Shown here piece after piece: positions 31,916-40,509 of a stretch of 64,000 nucleotides of DNA. The stretch comes from Halobaculum sp. MBLA0147. GTDB taxonomy: Archaea; Halobacteriota; Halobacteria; Halobacteriales; Haloferacaceae. The position numbers were made by a program, and so were the translations under genes. Within the stretch, counting starts at the first letter, position 1. Each line of letters opens with the position of its first letter. The notes beneath the pieces are model-generated. The model saw only the letters and a list, made by a program, of their open reading frames with translations, was not told where the DNA came from and did not search any database. Location: contig NZ_JBGKAD010000001.1 in the NCBI RefSeq assembly GCF_041361345.1, positions 868,001-932,000 on the forward strand, read 5' to 3'.

Positions 31916-32689
31916 ATGGAACTCGCGACACGGACGTGGCCGGAACTTCGCGAGGCGTTGGCCGACGCGTCGTTGGCGGTCGTCCCGACCGGCTCGACGG
32001 AACAACACGGGCCACACCTCCCGCTGGCGACGGACGCACTGATCGCCGAGTCGCTCGCGGAGGCGGCGACCGAGCGAACCGGTGCCGTGTTGACGCCACC
32101 GGTCCGGATCGCGGTCTCGGAACACCACCGGCAGTTCCACGGGACGATGTGGGTCGAACCGGACGTGTTCCGCGACTACGTCGAGAGTGTCGTGCGGAAC
32201 CTGGGCTACCACGGGATCGACAGGGTGCTGTTCGTCAACGCCCACGGCGGCAACGTCCAACACCTCCGCGAGGTCGGACGACGCCTCCGACGCGACGAGA
32301 CCGCCTACGCCATCGAGTGGATGTGGGACGAGTCGATCCCCGACCTCGTCGACGAGTTGTTCGAGCACAACGGCCCCCACGGCGGCCCGAAGGAGACCGC
32401 GATGATCATGCACGTCGCCCGCGAGTTGGTCCGCGAGGATCGGCTGGACGAGGCCAGAGACGGCGGTTTGGTCGACCTCGCGGACGGGAACCTCCGGCAG
32501 TTCGGGGCACGGACGTTCTACGAGTCGATCGACAACTCCGAGAACGGCGTGTTCGGCGACCAGACCGACGCGACCCCGGAGAAAGGTGCGGAGCTGTTCG
32601 CGGCCGCGACCGAGCAGTTGGTTCACCTGATCGAGTGGCTCGACGAGCAGCCGTTCGAGGCGCTGATGCCCGCGCCACACGTGGAGTGA
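31916..32689 (+). CDS. Creatininase family amidohydrolase (ArfB candidate)
   Basis: A 257-residue metal-dependent hydrolase. The metal-binding region PTGSTEQHGPHLPLATDA provides E29, H31 and D40, and FVNAHGGNVQHL plus a late Glu (KETAMIMH) complete the family pattern. In archaea one member of this family, ArfB, removes the formyl group from the formamidopyrimidine intermediate of riboflavin and F420 synthesis. A riboflavin operon (rbkR-ribB) lies 4.7 kb away, which makes that role plausible but not proven. The ATG at 31916 follows a CCAATTGATTGG palindrome that includes the likely TATA element. Confidence 0.85.
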   Translation: MELATRTWPELREALADASLAVVPTGSTEQHGPHLPLATDALIAESLAEAATERTGAVLTPPVRIAVSEHHRQFHGTMWVEPDVFRDYVESVVRNLGYHGIDRVLFVNAHGGNVQHLREVGRRLRRDETAYAIEWMWDESIPDLVDELFEHNGPHGGPKETAMIMHVARELVREDRLDEARDGGLVDLADGNLRQFGARTFYESIDNSENGVFGDQTDATPEKGAELFAAATEQLVHLIEWLDEQPFEALMPAPHVE

Positions 32690-32693
32690 CGAG

Positions 32694-32810
32694 TGTGGTG
32701 CGCTCCGAGAGACGTTGGGTGACGGGTGCGAAGCGTGCCGAGACACGCGGAGTGAACGGATGTGATGCGATCCGAGACAGGTGGAGTGAACGGGTGTGAG
32801 GCGACGTGAG
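32694..32810. repeat. Degenerate 34-bp tandem repeat, about 3.5 copies
   Basis: Units start at 32694, 32727, 32761 and 32795 and share the core CCGAGA-C...GGAGTGAACGG followed by TGTGA. The last partial unit runs into the GTG start of the next gene, so the array forms the entire spacer and its 5' signal region. Confidence 0.75.
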
Positions 32811-33870
32811 TGACGACACTGCGGCCGACGAACGACTCGGCAAGGTGGACGGCGAGTTCTTCGAGGAGTACGTCTTCCCACACCTCGGCGCGGACCGCGA
32901 GGACGTGCGACTCGGGCCGGCCCACGGCGTCGACTTCGGTGTCCTCGACGTGGACGGACGGGCGCTCGTCACGGCGACGGACCCGGTCTCGATTCTGCCG
33001 GAGTTGGGGTTCGCCCGCGCGGGCCGCTTCGCGTTGCACTTCGCGCTCGCGGACGTGGCGGTGTCCGGCGTCGCCCCGTCACACCTCTGTGTCTCCTTCG
33101 CGCTCCCGACGGACGTGACCGACGAGCAGTTCGCGGCGCTGTGGACGGCGGTGAGCGCGGAGTGTGAGGCGTTGGGGATCGCCGTCGCCACGGGGCACAC
33201 GGCGCGGTACCCCGAGGCGTCGTACCCGTGGGTCGGCGCGGCGACGGTGTTGGGCCTCGGTGCCCACGACGACGTGATCCGGCCCGACGCCGCGCGTCCC
33301 GGAGACACGCTCGTCGTCACGGAGGGGCCGGGGATCGAGACCGCCGGGTTGTTGACGACGCTGTTCCCCGACGCACCCGCGTTCGCGTCCCTCGACGACG
33401 CGACGCTGGCGGACGCGCGGGCCTGTCTCGACCGGACCGGCGTGACGCGGGACGCACTCGCCGCCGTGGACGCCGTGGACGGGGTAGCCGCCGCTGCCGG
33501 AACCCCGATCTCCGCGATGCACGACGCGACGGAGGGTGGGCTCCGTGGTGCGCTGTGTGAGATGGCGACCGCCGGCGGCGTGCGGTTCGACGTGGACACC
33601 GCGGCGGTGCCGACCGATCCCGCCGCCCTCGCCGTCGCGGACGCACTCGACGTGGACCCGTGGGCGTGTACGACCTCCGGGACACTCCTGCTCGCGGTCG
33701 CACCCGACGCTGTCGACGCCGTGCTGGACGCGTTCGCGGATCGCGGCACACGGGCCGCGGCAGTCGGCGAAGTGTCCGCCGGATCGGGCGTGTACCTCGA
33801 TGGCGAACGCGTCGAGCCGCCCGCCGAGGACCCCTCGTGGGCGGCGTTCGCGAATCTGGCAGAGGAGTGA
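32806..33870 (+). CDS. AIR synthase-like (PurM/HypE fold) protein
   Basis: A 354-residue protein of the PurM superfamily, with N-terminal ATP-binding half (GPAHGVDFGVLDVDG, ALVTATDPVS, FALADVAVSGVAPSHLCVS) and C-terminal half (ISAMHDATEGGLRGALCEMA, CTTSGTLLLAVAP). Haloarchaeal members are called AIR synthase family proteins. They resemble HypE more than purine AIR synthase, yet no hydrogenase maturation gene is here, so the substrate is unknown. The GTG at 32806 lies in the 34-bp repeat spacer. It is likely transcribed with the creatininase-family gene 116 bp upstream. Confidence 0.85.
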   Translation: MSDDTAADERLGKVDGEFFEEYVFPHLGADREDVRLGPAHGVDFGVLDVDGRALVTATDPVSILPELGFARAGRFALHFALADVAVSGVAPSHLCVSFALPTDVTDEQFAALWTAVSAECEALGIAVATGHTARYPEASYPWVGAATVLGLGAHDDVIRPDAARPGDTLVVTEGPGIETAGLLTTLFPDAPAFASLDDATLADARACLDRTGVTRDALAAVDAVDGVAAAAGTPISAMHDATEGGLRGALCEMATAGGVRFDVDTAAVPTDPAALAVADALDVDPWACTTSGTLLLAVAPDAVDAVLDAFADRGTRAAAVGEVSAGSGVYLDGERVEPPAEDPSWAAFANLAEE

Positions 33871-33884
33871 CGACACCGAGACAG

Positions 33885-35072
33885 CTACTCGCCGTCGACG
33901 GCCGCGAACTGCGCTGTGACGTGCTCGACCACCGCGTCGAACGCGCGGTCGGCGGCCGGCACGCCCGTCTGCCCGTCGCTCGCGTCGTCCGCGAACGAGC
34001 AGAACCCGTGCGGGAGCCCGTCGAACACGTGCTCGTCGACCGAGACACCCGCCTCGCGGAGGCAGTCGGCGTACCGCGTCGCGTCGTCCCGGAGCGGATC
34101 GTGGTCGCCGACGGCGACGACCGCGGGTGGGGTCGCCGCGAGCCACCCCGCATCCGCGAGCGCCGGGACCGCGTACGGGTTCGCGCGGTGGACGGGACTC
34201 TGGAGATACGTCTCCCAGAAGGCAGTCACGTCCCGACTCGTGAGCAACGGCCCGTCCGCCCGCTCGCGGTGACTCGGCGTGTCCGTCCACGGCGACACCA
34301 TCGGGTAGAAGAGCGCCTGCACCGCGAGGTCCACGTCGAGCGCGAGTGGCTCCTGTGCGACGGCAGACGACACTCCGTGAGCGGTCGCGGCCGCTCCCGC
34401 GGCGTCGGCCCCGTCTGTCTCCGAGGTGTCCGCGCCGTCCACTCTCGAGCCGTCGATCCCGTCCACTCCCGAGTCGTCGGCCGCCGCCGCGAGTGCGGTC
34501 GCCGCGGCGAGGTTGCCGCCGGCACTGGTCCCGGCGACACCCACGTGGCCGTCGCCGCCGAGCGCGGCCGCGTTCCGGGCGACCCAGCGGACGGCCGCGA
34601 CGGCGTCCTCCACGGCCGCCGGGAACGGGTTTTCCGGCGCGAGGCGGTAGTCGACACTGACCACGACCGCGTCGAGTCGCCGGCAGAGTCGCCGACAGAT
34701 CCCGTCCGCGGAGTCGAGGGTCCCGAGACACCAGCCGCCGCCGTGGAAGAAGACCAGCGTCGGCGCCGGCGTCTCGGCCGGGCGGTACACCCGCACCGGA
34801 ACCGCCCCGTCGGGGCCGTCGAACCCCAACTCCGTCGTCTGCGCGACCGGGAGGTGTGCGTCCGTCGAGAACAGCTCGTCTTCGACGCGGCGGGCGCTCT
34901 CGACGGCGAGTTCGTGCCACGGCGGGACGCCGAGTGCCTCGATCTCCGCGACGGCGTCCGCGAACGCTGGGTCGAGGTCGGGGTACGACGAGGTCTCGTC
35001 GCGGGACTCGTCGGTCGTAGTCTCGTCGCGAGACTCGTCGGTCGTAGTCTCGTCGTCGGACTCGTCTGTCAT
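33885..35072 (-). CDS. Alpha/beta hydrolase (hormone-sensitive lipase type esterase)
   Basis: A 395-residue esterase. The oxyanion-hole motif HGGGW is near residue 110, the nucleophile Ser is in GTSAGG near 182, the acid in GDHDPLRDDA and the His in GLPHGFC near the C-terminus, all in the family order. An acidic N-terminal repeat (DETTTDESR twice) and a Gly/Asp/Ala insert in the cap region (about 205-235) are halophile-style additions. It follows the MtaD-like gene by 10 bp on the same strand and may be co-transcribed; the natural ester is unknown. Confidence 0.93.
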   Translation of the reverse strand: MTDESDDETTTDESRDETTTDESRDETSSYPDLDPAFADAVAEIEALGVPPWHELAVESARRVEDELFSTDAHLPVAQTTELGFDGPDGAVPVRVYRPAETPAPTLVFFHGGGWCLGTLDSADGICRRLCRRLDAVVVSVDYRLAPENPFPAAVEDAVAAVRWVARNAAALGGDGHVGVAGTSAGGNLAAATALAAAADDSGVDGIDGSRVDGADTSETDGADAAGAAATAHGVSSAVAQEPLALDVDLAVQALFYPMVSPWTDTPSHRERADGPLLTSRDVTAFWETYLQSPVHRANPYAVPALADAGWLAATPPAVVAVGDHDPLRDDATRYADCLREAGVSVDEHVFDGLPHGFCSFADDASDGQTGVPAADRAFDAVVEHVTAQFAAVDGE

Positions 35073-35082
35073 GCTGTCGAGA

Positions 35083-36405
35083 TCACTCGTCCGCCGCGGC
35101 TCGCTCGACCGCCGCGTGTGCCGCCTCCCGCGCTCGGCGTTCGACGGCGTCCGTGTCGAACGCCAAGACCTCGCGGTCGCGCATGACGACCTCGCCGTCC
35201 GCGACCGTGTGGCGAACGTCGCTCGCGGTGGCGGCGTACACGAGCAGCTTCACTGGGTCGTGGACCGGCGTGAGGTGGGGTGCGTCCAGGTCGACGACCG
35301 CCAGGTCGGCGGCGCGACCGGGTTCGATCCGCCCCGCGTCGAACCCGAGCAGGTCCGCGCCCCCCGCGGTCGCCATCTCTACCACAGTCTCCGCGGTCAC
35401 GTCGCCCGCGTTGCCGTCCGCCAACTTCCCGACTCTGGCGGCGGCGCGCATCTCGTCGAACACGTCGAGGGTGTCGTTCGACGCCGGGCCGTCCGTCCCG
35501 ATCCCGACCGTGACCCCCGCGTCGCGGAGGCGCTGGACCGGCGCGATGCCGGAGGCGAGTTTGGCGTTCGCGGCCGGACAGTGGGCGACACCCACGCCGC
35601 GCTCGGCGGCGAGTTCGATCTCCGCGTCGTCGAGGTGGACGCCGTGGGCGACGTACGTGTCCCGCAGCAGGTCGCGGTCGTCCGCGAACGCCAGCGGTCG
35701 TTGGCCGTGCTCCGCGACGACGGGATCGACCTCGCCGGTCGTCTCGTTGGCGTGGAAGTGCAGCGGCAGCTCCGCCGCCGCGGCGCGCTCGCCGAGTTCG
35801 GCGAGGTACCCCGGCTCGACGGAGGTGAGCGAGTGGGGCATCACTGCCGTCCGGATACGACCGTCGGCCGCGCCGTCGTACCGCTCCGCGACCGCCACCG
35901 ACTCGTCGACGTCCGCCTGCGCCCCCTCGTCGTCCTTCGTCACCGTCACCGCGCCGAAGCCGAGCAGCGCACGGATGCCGGACTGCTCGACGGCCTCGAC
36001 GATCGACGCCGTCTCGAAGTACATGTCACCGACGGCGGTGACGCCGGACTGGATCAGTTCGACGAGTGCCAGTTCCGTCCCCGCACGCACCGCCTCGGGA
36101 CCGAACGTCGCCTCGACGGGGCCGACCTCCTCGGTGAGCCACGGCATCAGCGGCTTCTCGGCGGCGTACCCCCGCAGGAGTGTCATCGCCATGTGACAGT
36201 GCGCGTTCACGAGGCCGGGGATCACCAGCCCGCCGCTCGCGTCCAGTGTCTCGTCGGCCTCGCCCGCGAGGTCGTCCTCGACCGCGAGAATCTCGCCCGC
36301 CGTCCGGTCGACGAGGACGTCCGTCCGTCGGACCGACAGCGACGGGTCCAACACGCGTCCGCCGGTCACCGCGAGCGTCGCCTCGGTCTCGGTGGCTGCG
36401 TCCAT
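35083..36405 (-). CDS. mtaD: 5'-methylthioadenosine/S-adenosylhomocysteine deaminase-like amidohydrolase
   Basis: A 440-residue metal-dependent deaminase of the TRZ/ATZ group. Metal ligands are visible in GLVNAHCHMAM (about 67-69), FHANET (about 220) and the later GIGTDGPASND Asp. MtaD enzymes deaminate methylthioadenosine, S-adenosylhomocysteine or adenosine; related enzymes act on other ring amines, so the exact substrate remains open. The ATG at 36405 gives a normal N-terminus, while the upstream frame is the rbkR promoter region. It is divergent from rbkR. Confidence 0.88.
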   Translation of the reverse strand: MDAATETEATLAVTGGRVLDPSLSVRRTDVLVDRTAGEILAVEDDLAGEADETLDASGGLVIPGLVNAHCHMAMTLLRGYAAEKPLMPWLTEEVGPVEATFGPEAVRAGTELALVELIQSGVTAVGDMYFETASIVEAVEQSGIRALLGFGAVTVTKDDEGAQADVDESVAVAERYDGAADGRIRTAVMPHSLTSVEPGYLAELGERAAAAELPLHFHANETTGEVDPVVAEHGQRPLAFADDRDLLRDTYVAHGVHLDDAEIELAAERGVGVAHCPAANAKLASGIAPVQRLRDAGVTVGIGTDGPASNDTLDVFDEMRAAARVGKLADGNAGDVTAETVVEMATAGGADLLGFDAGRIEPGRAADLAVVDLDAPHLTPVHDPVKLLVYAATASDVRHTVADGEVVMRDREVLAFDTDAVERRAREAAHAAVERAAADE

Positions 36406-36517
36406 ACGCCCCGCGAGTAGTCCTGCCGTACTCAATCCGTCGCACCGCGGTCGGGCCACGGCTCTTCCGCGACACACGCCGCGACCGGCAACCTTTCGAG
36501 TGAGCCACCACACACTC

Positions 36518-36590
36518 GTGACACGTCACGGCGACGGAGCCGTCCGACCGGCTCCCCGGCCGCACCATCACGATTCTGTGACGCGTAACG
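36518..36590. promoter_or_regulatory. Two copies of a GTGACRCGTMACGG motif upstream of rbkR (candidate RbkR operator)
   Basis: The 14-bp element occurs at 36518-36531 (with C before it, making a near-perfect inverted repeat CGTGAC-AC-GTCACG) and at 36577-36590. The second copy ends 12 bp before the TATA-like CTTTAGT at 36602-36608. The first also sits upstream of the divergent mtaD gene. Confidence 0.5.
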
Positions 36591-36631
36591 GAAACGGTAC
36601 GCTTTAGTTCGCGGCGGGCCGAGAGTCGACG

Positions 36632-37387
36632 ATGGCAACAACCACGTCGGCCGTCGGCGACGCGGAGGTCGCCGCGTTGAAGACGGTCGCGTTGCAGGGC
36701 GGGTTCGCCGAGCCGGTGAAGGTCTCCTGTTCGGTGCTGGGCGACCGCCTGGACGCGTCGAGTCAGACCGCCTCGCGTCGCCTCCAGCGGCTGGAGGAGG
36801 CGGGCTTGGTCGAACGAGAGGTCGTCAGCGACGGCCAGTGGGTCTCGATCACCGGCGACGGGGAGCACCGCCTCCGCGCCGAGTACGCCGACTACCGCCG
36901 GATCTTCGAGGGTGGATCGGGCGTCTCGCTGGAGGGTGCCGTCACCAGCGGGATGGGCGAGGGACGTCACTACATCTCCCTGCCGGGGTACGTCGAACAG
37001 TTCGTCGAGCGACTGGACTACGAGCCGTTCCACGGCACCCTGAACGTCGACCTGACTGACGAGAGCGTCCGCGCGCGGGCGGGGCTCGACTCCGTCGACG
37101 GGGTGCCCATCGACGGCTGGGAGGGCGAGGAACGCACCTACGGCCCGGCGACCTGCTACCGGGCGAGCGTCGAGACGGCAGACGGCGAGGTGTCGGACCC
37201 GTGTCACGTGATCGTCCCCGAGCGGACACACCACGACGAGCGGCAGTTGGAGGTGATCGCGCCGGTGAAGCTCCGCGACGAGTTGGCGCTCGCGGACGGC
37301 GACACCGTCACCGTCCGCATCGTGGAGGCGGGGCGAGCGTACGACGCGACCGGCACCGGCGGCCAGGACGGAGGTGAGACGGCGTGA
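36632..37387 (+). CDS. rbkR: RbkR: winged-helix regulator fused to CTP-dependent riboflavin kinase
   Basis: A 251-residue bifunctional protein. Residues 1-90 are a winged helix ([21 protein letters not shown]). Residues 95-235 are the archaeal CTP-dependent riboflavin kinase with [16 protein letters not shown] and FHGTLNVDL signatures, making FMN from riboflavin. RbkR proteins are known to repress riboflavin genes and sense FMN. The short acidic tail follows. The ATG at 36632 is about 27 bp from the TATA-like CTTTAGT, giving a leaderless message. ribB overlaps its stop codon by 4 nt, so the two are an operon. Confidence 0.95.
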   Translation: MATTTSAVGDAEVAALKTVALQGGFAEPVKVSCSVLGDRLDASSQTASRRLQRLEEAGLVEREVVSDGQWVSITGDGEHRLRAEYADYRRIFEGGSGVSLEGAVTSGMGEGRHYISLPGYVEQFVERLDYEPFHGTLNVDLTDESVRARAGLDSVDGVPIDGWEGEERTYGPATCYRASVETADGEVSDPCHVIVPERTHHDERQLEVIAPVKLRDELALADGDTVTVRIVEAGRAYDATGTGGQDGGETA

Positions 37388-38058
37388 GTCACCAGCAGAG
37401 CCACCTCGACGCGGCGGTCGCCGCGTTCCGCGCCGGCGACCCGGTGTTGGTCCACGACTTCGCGGACCGCGAGGGGGAGACCGATCTGATCTACCCCGCG
37501 AGTGCGGTGGACGCGGCGGCGGTGAGTCGCCTCCGCAACGACGCCGGTGGGCTCGTCTGTGTCGCCGTGCCGGACGACGTGGCCGAGACGCTGGCGCTGC
37601 CGTTCCGGTCGGCGACGCTGGACCACCCGGCTGCGAGCGACGACGACATCGCGTACGACGACCGCTCGTCGTTCTCGCTGACGGTGAACCACCGCGAGAC
37701 GTTCACGGGGATCACCGACGAGGACCGCGCACTCACGATCTCGGAGTTGGCGAGTGCCGTCTCGGCGGTGCGCTCCGGGCGGTCGTACGACGCCGACGAC
37801 TTCGCCGCCGCGTTCCGCGCACCGGGACACGTCCACGTCTTGCGTGGCGCCCCCGACGGCCTCGCAGACCGAACCGGCCACACGGAGTTGGGGCTCGCAC
37901 TCGCCGCCGCCGCCGGGGTGCCGCCCGCGGTCGTCGTCTGTGAGATGCTCGACGACGAGACCGGCCGGGCGCTCTCGCCGGAGGCCGCACGGGCCTACGC
38001 CGACCGCCACGGCGTCCCGTACGTCGAGGGTGCCGATCTGGTCGAACGACTCCGCTGA
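37384..38058 (+). CDS. ribB: 3,4-dihydroxy-2-butanone-4-phosphate synthase RibB
   Basis: A 224-residue enzyme converting ribulose 5-phosphate to dihydroxybutanone phosphate, one precursor of riboflavin. The acidic active-site loop [12 protein letters not shown] appears near residue 28, and [21 protein letters not shown] and [10 protein letters not shown] are standard signatures. It has no fused GTP cyclohydrolase domain, as expected for archaea. The GTG at 37384 overlaps the rbkR stop (GTGA), which implies translational coupling with the regulator/kinase. Confidence 0.96.
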   Translation: MSHQQSHLDAAVAAFRAGDPVLVHDFADREGETDLIYPASAVDAAAVSRLRNDAGGLVCVAVPDDVAETLALPFRSATLDHPAASDDDIAYDDRSSFSLTVNHRETFTGITDEDRALTISELASAVSAVRSGRSYDADDFAAAFRAPGHVHVLRGAPDGLADRTGHTELGLALAAAAGVPPAVVVCEMLDDETGRALSPEAARAYADRHGVPYVEGADLVERLR

Positions 38059-38099
38059 GACTCGTCGAGAGACGCCGTAGTCGGTGTCTACTGGGTCTG

Positions 38100-40283
38100 T
38101 CACCGGATCGCGAGCTCGCCGCCTGGCGAGTCGCGAGCGTTCGTGTCCTCGTCGTCGTCATCGTCGCCGCTCTCGTCGTCTCCGTTCTCGGAACCGTCTC
38201 CGTTTCCAGGTCCGCTCTCGGAGCCGTCTCCGTTGCCTTCGCTGGCACCGTTCCCGCCGTTTCCGTTCCCGTTACCAGCGTCGTCGCCGTTCCCGTTACC
38301 AGCGTCGTCGCCGTTCCCGCTCCCGTTTCCGTTACCAGCGTCGTCGCCGTTCCCGCTCCCGTTTCCGTTCTCACTTCCGTTGCCAGCGCCGCTCCCGTCG
38401 TCATTCCCGTCACTGTTCCCGTTTCCGGCTCCGTTCCCGTTCCCGTTCTCGCTTCCGTTGCCGCGACCCGGGCCCTCGTCGCGCTCGTCCGACGACCCGG
38501 AGACGTTGGTCACGGAGACACTGTCGTCGTCGACCGACAGCGACAGGCGAGCTTCGAACTGGCCCTTCCGGAGGTCGACCGTCACGGTGCCCGGGTCGGC
38601 GGCGAACGAGACACGCCCGTCGCCACCGGTCGTCCCGACGCGCTGGCCGTCGACACTGGCTCGGACACCCGCGACCGGATTGTCGTCGTACGTCACCGTC
38701 ACCGTCACCGTCCCGTTCTCGACCGTGCCGCTGGCGTTCAGGCCGGCGACCACGTCGTCGTCCGTCTCACCCGACTCGACGACGAGCGTCGCCGTCTCGT
38801 TCCCGCTCGTCGCACGGATCGTCGTCGTCCCGTTCGCCGGGAGTCGCACGTCGGCCGTGCCGTCTGCGTCGGTCTGCCCCGCGGCGGTCCCGTCGACCGT
38901 CACCGTCGCGTTCGCGACCGGGCCGTCCGCGCCGACGAGCCGCACCGTCACCGTCTCGTTGGCCGCCGGCTCCCCACCGGCGAGGACCAGCGCGAGGTCG
39001 TCTCCGTCGGCCTCGTCGTCGTCCGCCCCCGCACCGCGGTCCGCCGGCGGTCCCTCACCACGACCCTCGGGTGGCCCACCGCCGCGATCGTCCGGCGGCC
39101 CAGGGCCACGGTCGCCGGGCGGTCCATCGCCGCGGCCCGCGGGCGGGCCGCGACCCGGTACCGTCGCCGGTGGGCCGGTGTCGCCGACGGACTCCTCCAG
39201 TGCGACGACCACACCGCTGGACCCGTCGACGGTCACACTCGCCTCGCCGGACTCGTTCGTCCCGCTCAGCCGGAATGCGTACTCGTAGAGGCCGTCCTCC
39301 GTGTCGACCGTACTCCCCGCGAGCGTCCAGTTGCCAGGTGCCGGCGAGAGTGCGCCGCGTGCGGTCGCCAGCGCCGTCTCGCCGGAGACGGTCAGACTGG
39401 CGTTCTCGTCCGGCTCGCGCTCGAACTCCCGACTCCGACCCCGCTCGGCGGCGACCGAGAGTCCCGTCCCGTTGCCGTTCGAGACACGCACCGTCGCGTT
39501 CCCACCGACGGTGAACTGCCCGAGGAGCATTCCGGGTGCGGTCCCCGAGACGGGTGCCACGCGGTCGCGGACTCGCTCGACGACCGTCGCGTCGTACCCC
39601 GCCGCGGCGAGTTCGAGCCGCGAGACGTTCGCCGAGAGCCGTTCGGCTCGGGCGAGATCCCGTGTCACCGTCTGTGCCCTGGCGTGGAGCAGCGCCACGC
39701 GGTGGGCGAACTCCCCGGTCGAGAGGGTGTCGGCGCGGTACGCCGCCCGCAGCGACTCGTACTCGGCGGCGACCGCCTCGCTGCGGTTCTGGAGCGTCGT
39801 CAGCCGCGTCGCCAGCAGTTCGGCCCGCTCCGTCTCGTTGGCGCGGCGGAACTGCGCCGTCAGCGAGGCGTTCGAGACGCTCTCGCGGACCGACTCCCCG
39901 GTCACCGTCACCACGGTCGAGAGCTGTCGCCCCGCCCCGGCCGAGACGGTCTCGCCGTCCGTCTCGGCCGTCTCGTTCTCGTCGACAGTCGTCGTCTCGT
40001 CGTCCCCCACCGTCTCGTTGCCTGCCGTCGTCTCGTTCTCGCCGGCAGTCGCCGTCTCGTTCGTGTCACTCCGGCTCGTCTCGTTCCCGCCGCTCGTCTC
40101 GTTCCCTGTCACCGTCTCGTCGTCGGCTGCCCCGAGACTCGCGACCCCCCAGTCGCCGGTCTCGACGGCCGTCCCACCCGCCGCGCCGAGCGTCGACACC
40201 CCGCCGGCCACGGCCAGCGCCGAGCCGGAGCCGACGACGACGGCGAGGACGAGCAGTCCGACCGCCACCTGTCTCCGGTTCAC
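38100..40283 (-). CDS. Large secreted/surface protein with Ig-like domains and Asn/Gly-rich tail (DUF7096-like)
   Basis: A 727-residue protein with a signal peptide (MNRRQVAVGLLVLAVVVGSG...). A Thr/Asn/Glu-rich region with repeated NETxxx N-glycosylation-type sites is followed by a helical domain (about 125-245), a beta domain, a Pro/Gly/Arg/Asp repeat (RGDGPPGDRGPGPP-like, about 375-420) and two carboxypeptidase-regulatory-like domains (NATVTVDGTAAGQTDADGTA and GVRASVDGQRVGTTGGDGR). The last ~110 residues are a GNGSENGNGNG-type low-complexity tail. No C-terminal membrane helix is seen. Its start is near a GTTTAGGT promoter box; a 30-bp tandem array lies farther upstream. The role is probably at the cell surface. 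Confidence 0.75.
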   Translation of the reverse strand: MNRRQVAVGLLVLAVVVGSGSALAVAGGVSTLGAAGGTAVETGDWGVASLGAADDETVTGNETSGGNETSRSDTNETATAGENETTAGNETVGDDETTTVDENETAETDGETVSAGAGRQLSTVVTVTGESVRESVSNASLTAQFRRANETERAELLATRLTTLQNRSEAVAAEYESLRAAYRADTLSTGEFAHRVALLHARAQTVTRDLARAERLSANVSRLELAAAGYDATVVERVRDRVAPVSGTAPGMLLGQFTVGGNATVRVSNGNGTGLSVAAERGRSREFEREPDENASLTVSGETALATARGALSPAPGNWTLAGSTVDTEDGLYEYAFRLSGTNESGEASVTVDGSSGVVVALEESVGDTGPPATVPGRGPPAGRGDGPPGDRGPGPPDDRGGGPPEGRGEGPPADRGAGADDDEADGDDLALVLAGGEPAANETVTVRLVGADGPVANATVTVDGTAAGQTDADGTADVRLPANGTTTIRATSGNETATLVVESGETDDDVVAGLNASGTVENGTVTVTVTYDDNPVAGVRASVDGQRVGTTGGDGRVSFAADPGTVTVDLRKGQFEARLSLSVDDDSVSVTNVSGSSDERDEGPGRGNGSENGNGNGAGNGNSDGNDDGSGAGNGSENGNGSGNGDDAGNGNGSGNGDDAGNGNGDDAGNGNGNGGNGASEGNGDGSESGPGNGDGSENGDDESGDDDDDEDTNARDSPGGELAIR

Positions 40284-40364
40284 ACCTCCACCGACGGGTC
40301 ACACCCACCTAAACGACCCCGGTTCTCCCGCCCGTTCGCGCACGCTTTCGCCCGTTTGCACCCA

Positions 40365-40502
40365 GTTGTGCGGTCCGTGTGCCGACTCCTCCCCGTCGTG
40401 CAGTCCGTGTGCAGGCTCCTCCCCGTCGTGCAGTCCGTGTGCAGGCTCCTCCCCGTCGTGCAGTCCGTGTGCAGGCCCCTCCCCGTCGTGCAGCCCGTGC
40501 GT
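40365..40502. repeat. 30-bp tandem repeat, about 4.6 copies
   Basis: Units at 40365, 40395, 40425, 40455 and a partial at 40485 share GTCGTGCAGTCCGTGTGCAG plus CTCCTCCCC. Central copies are nearly identical; the outer ones diverge. The array lies between the stop codon of the phosphotransferase gene and the promoter of the surface-protein gene, both on the minus strand. Confidence 0.92.
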
Positions 40503-40509
40503 CGACTCG

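Noticed and set aside
31628-32881. Extension of the sensor kinase frame upstream to 32881
   Set aside because: It is antisense to the creatininase-family gene and the 34-bp repeats; the acidic MTDDGDG start at 31627 is the natural boundary.
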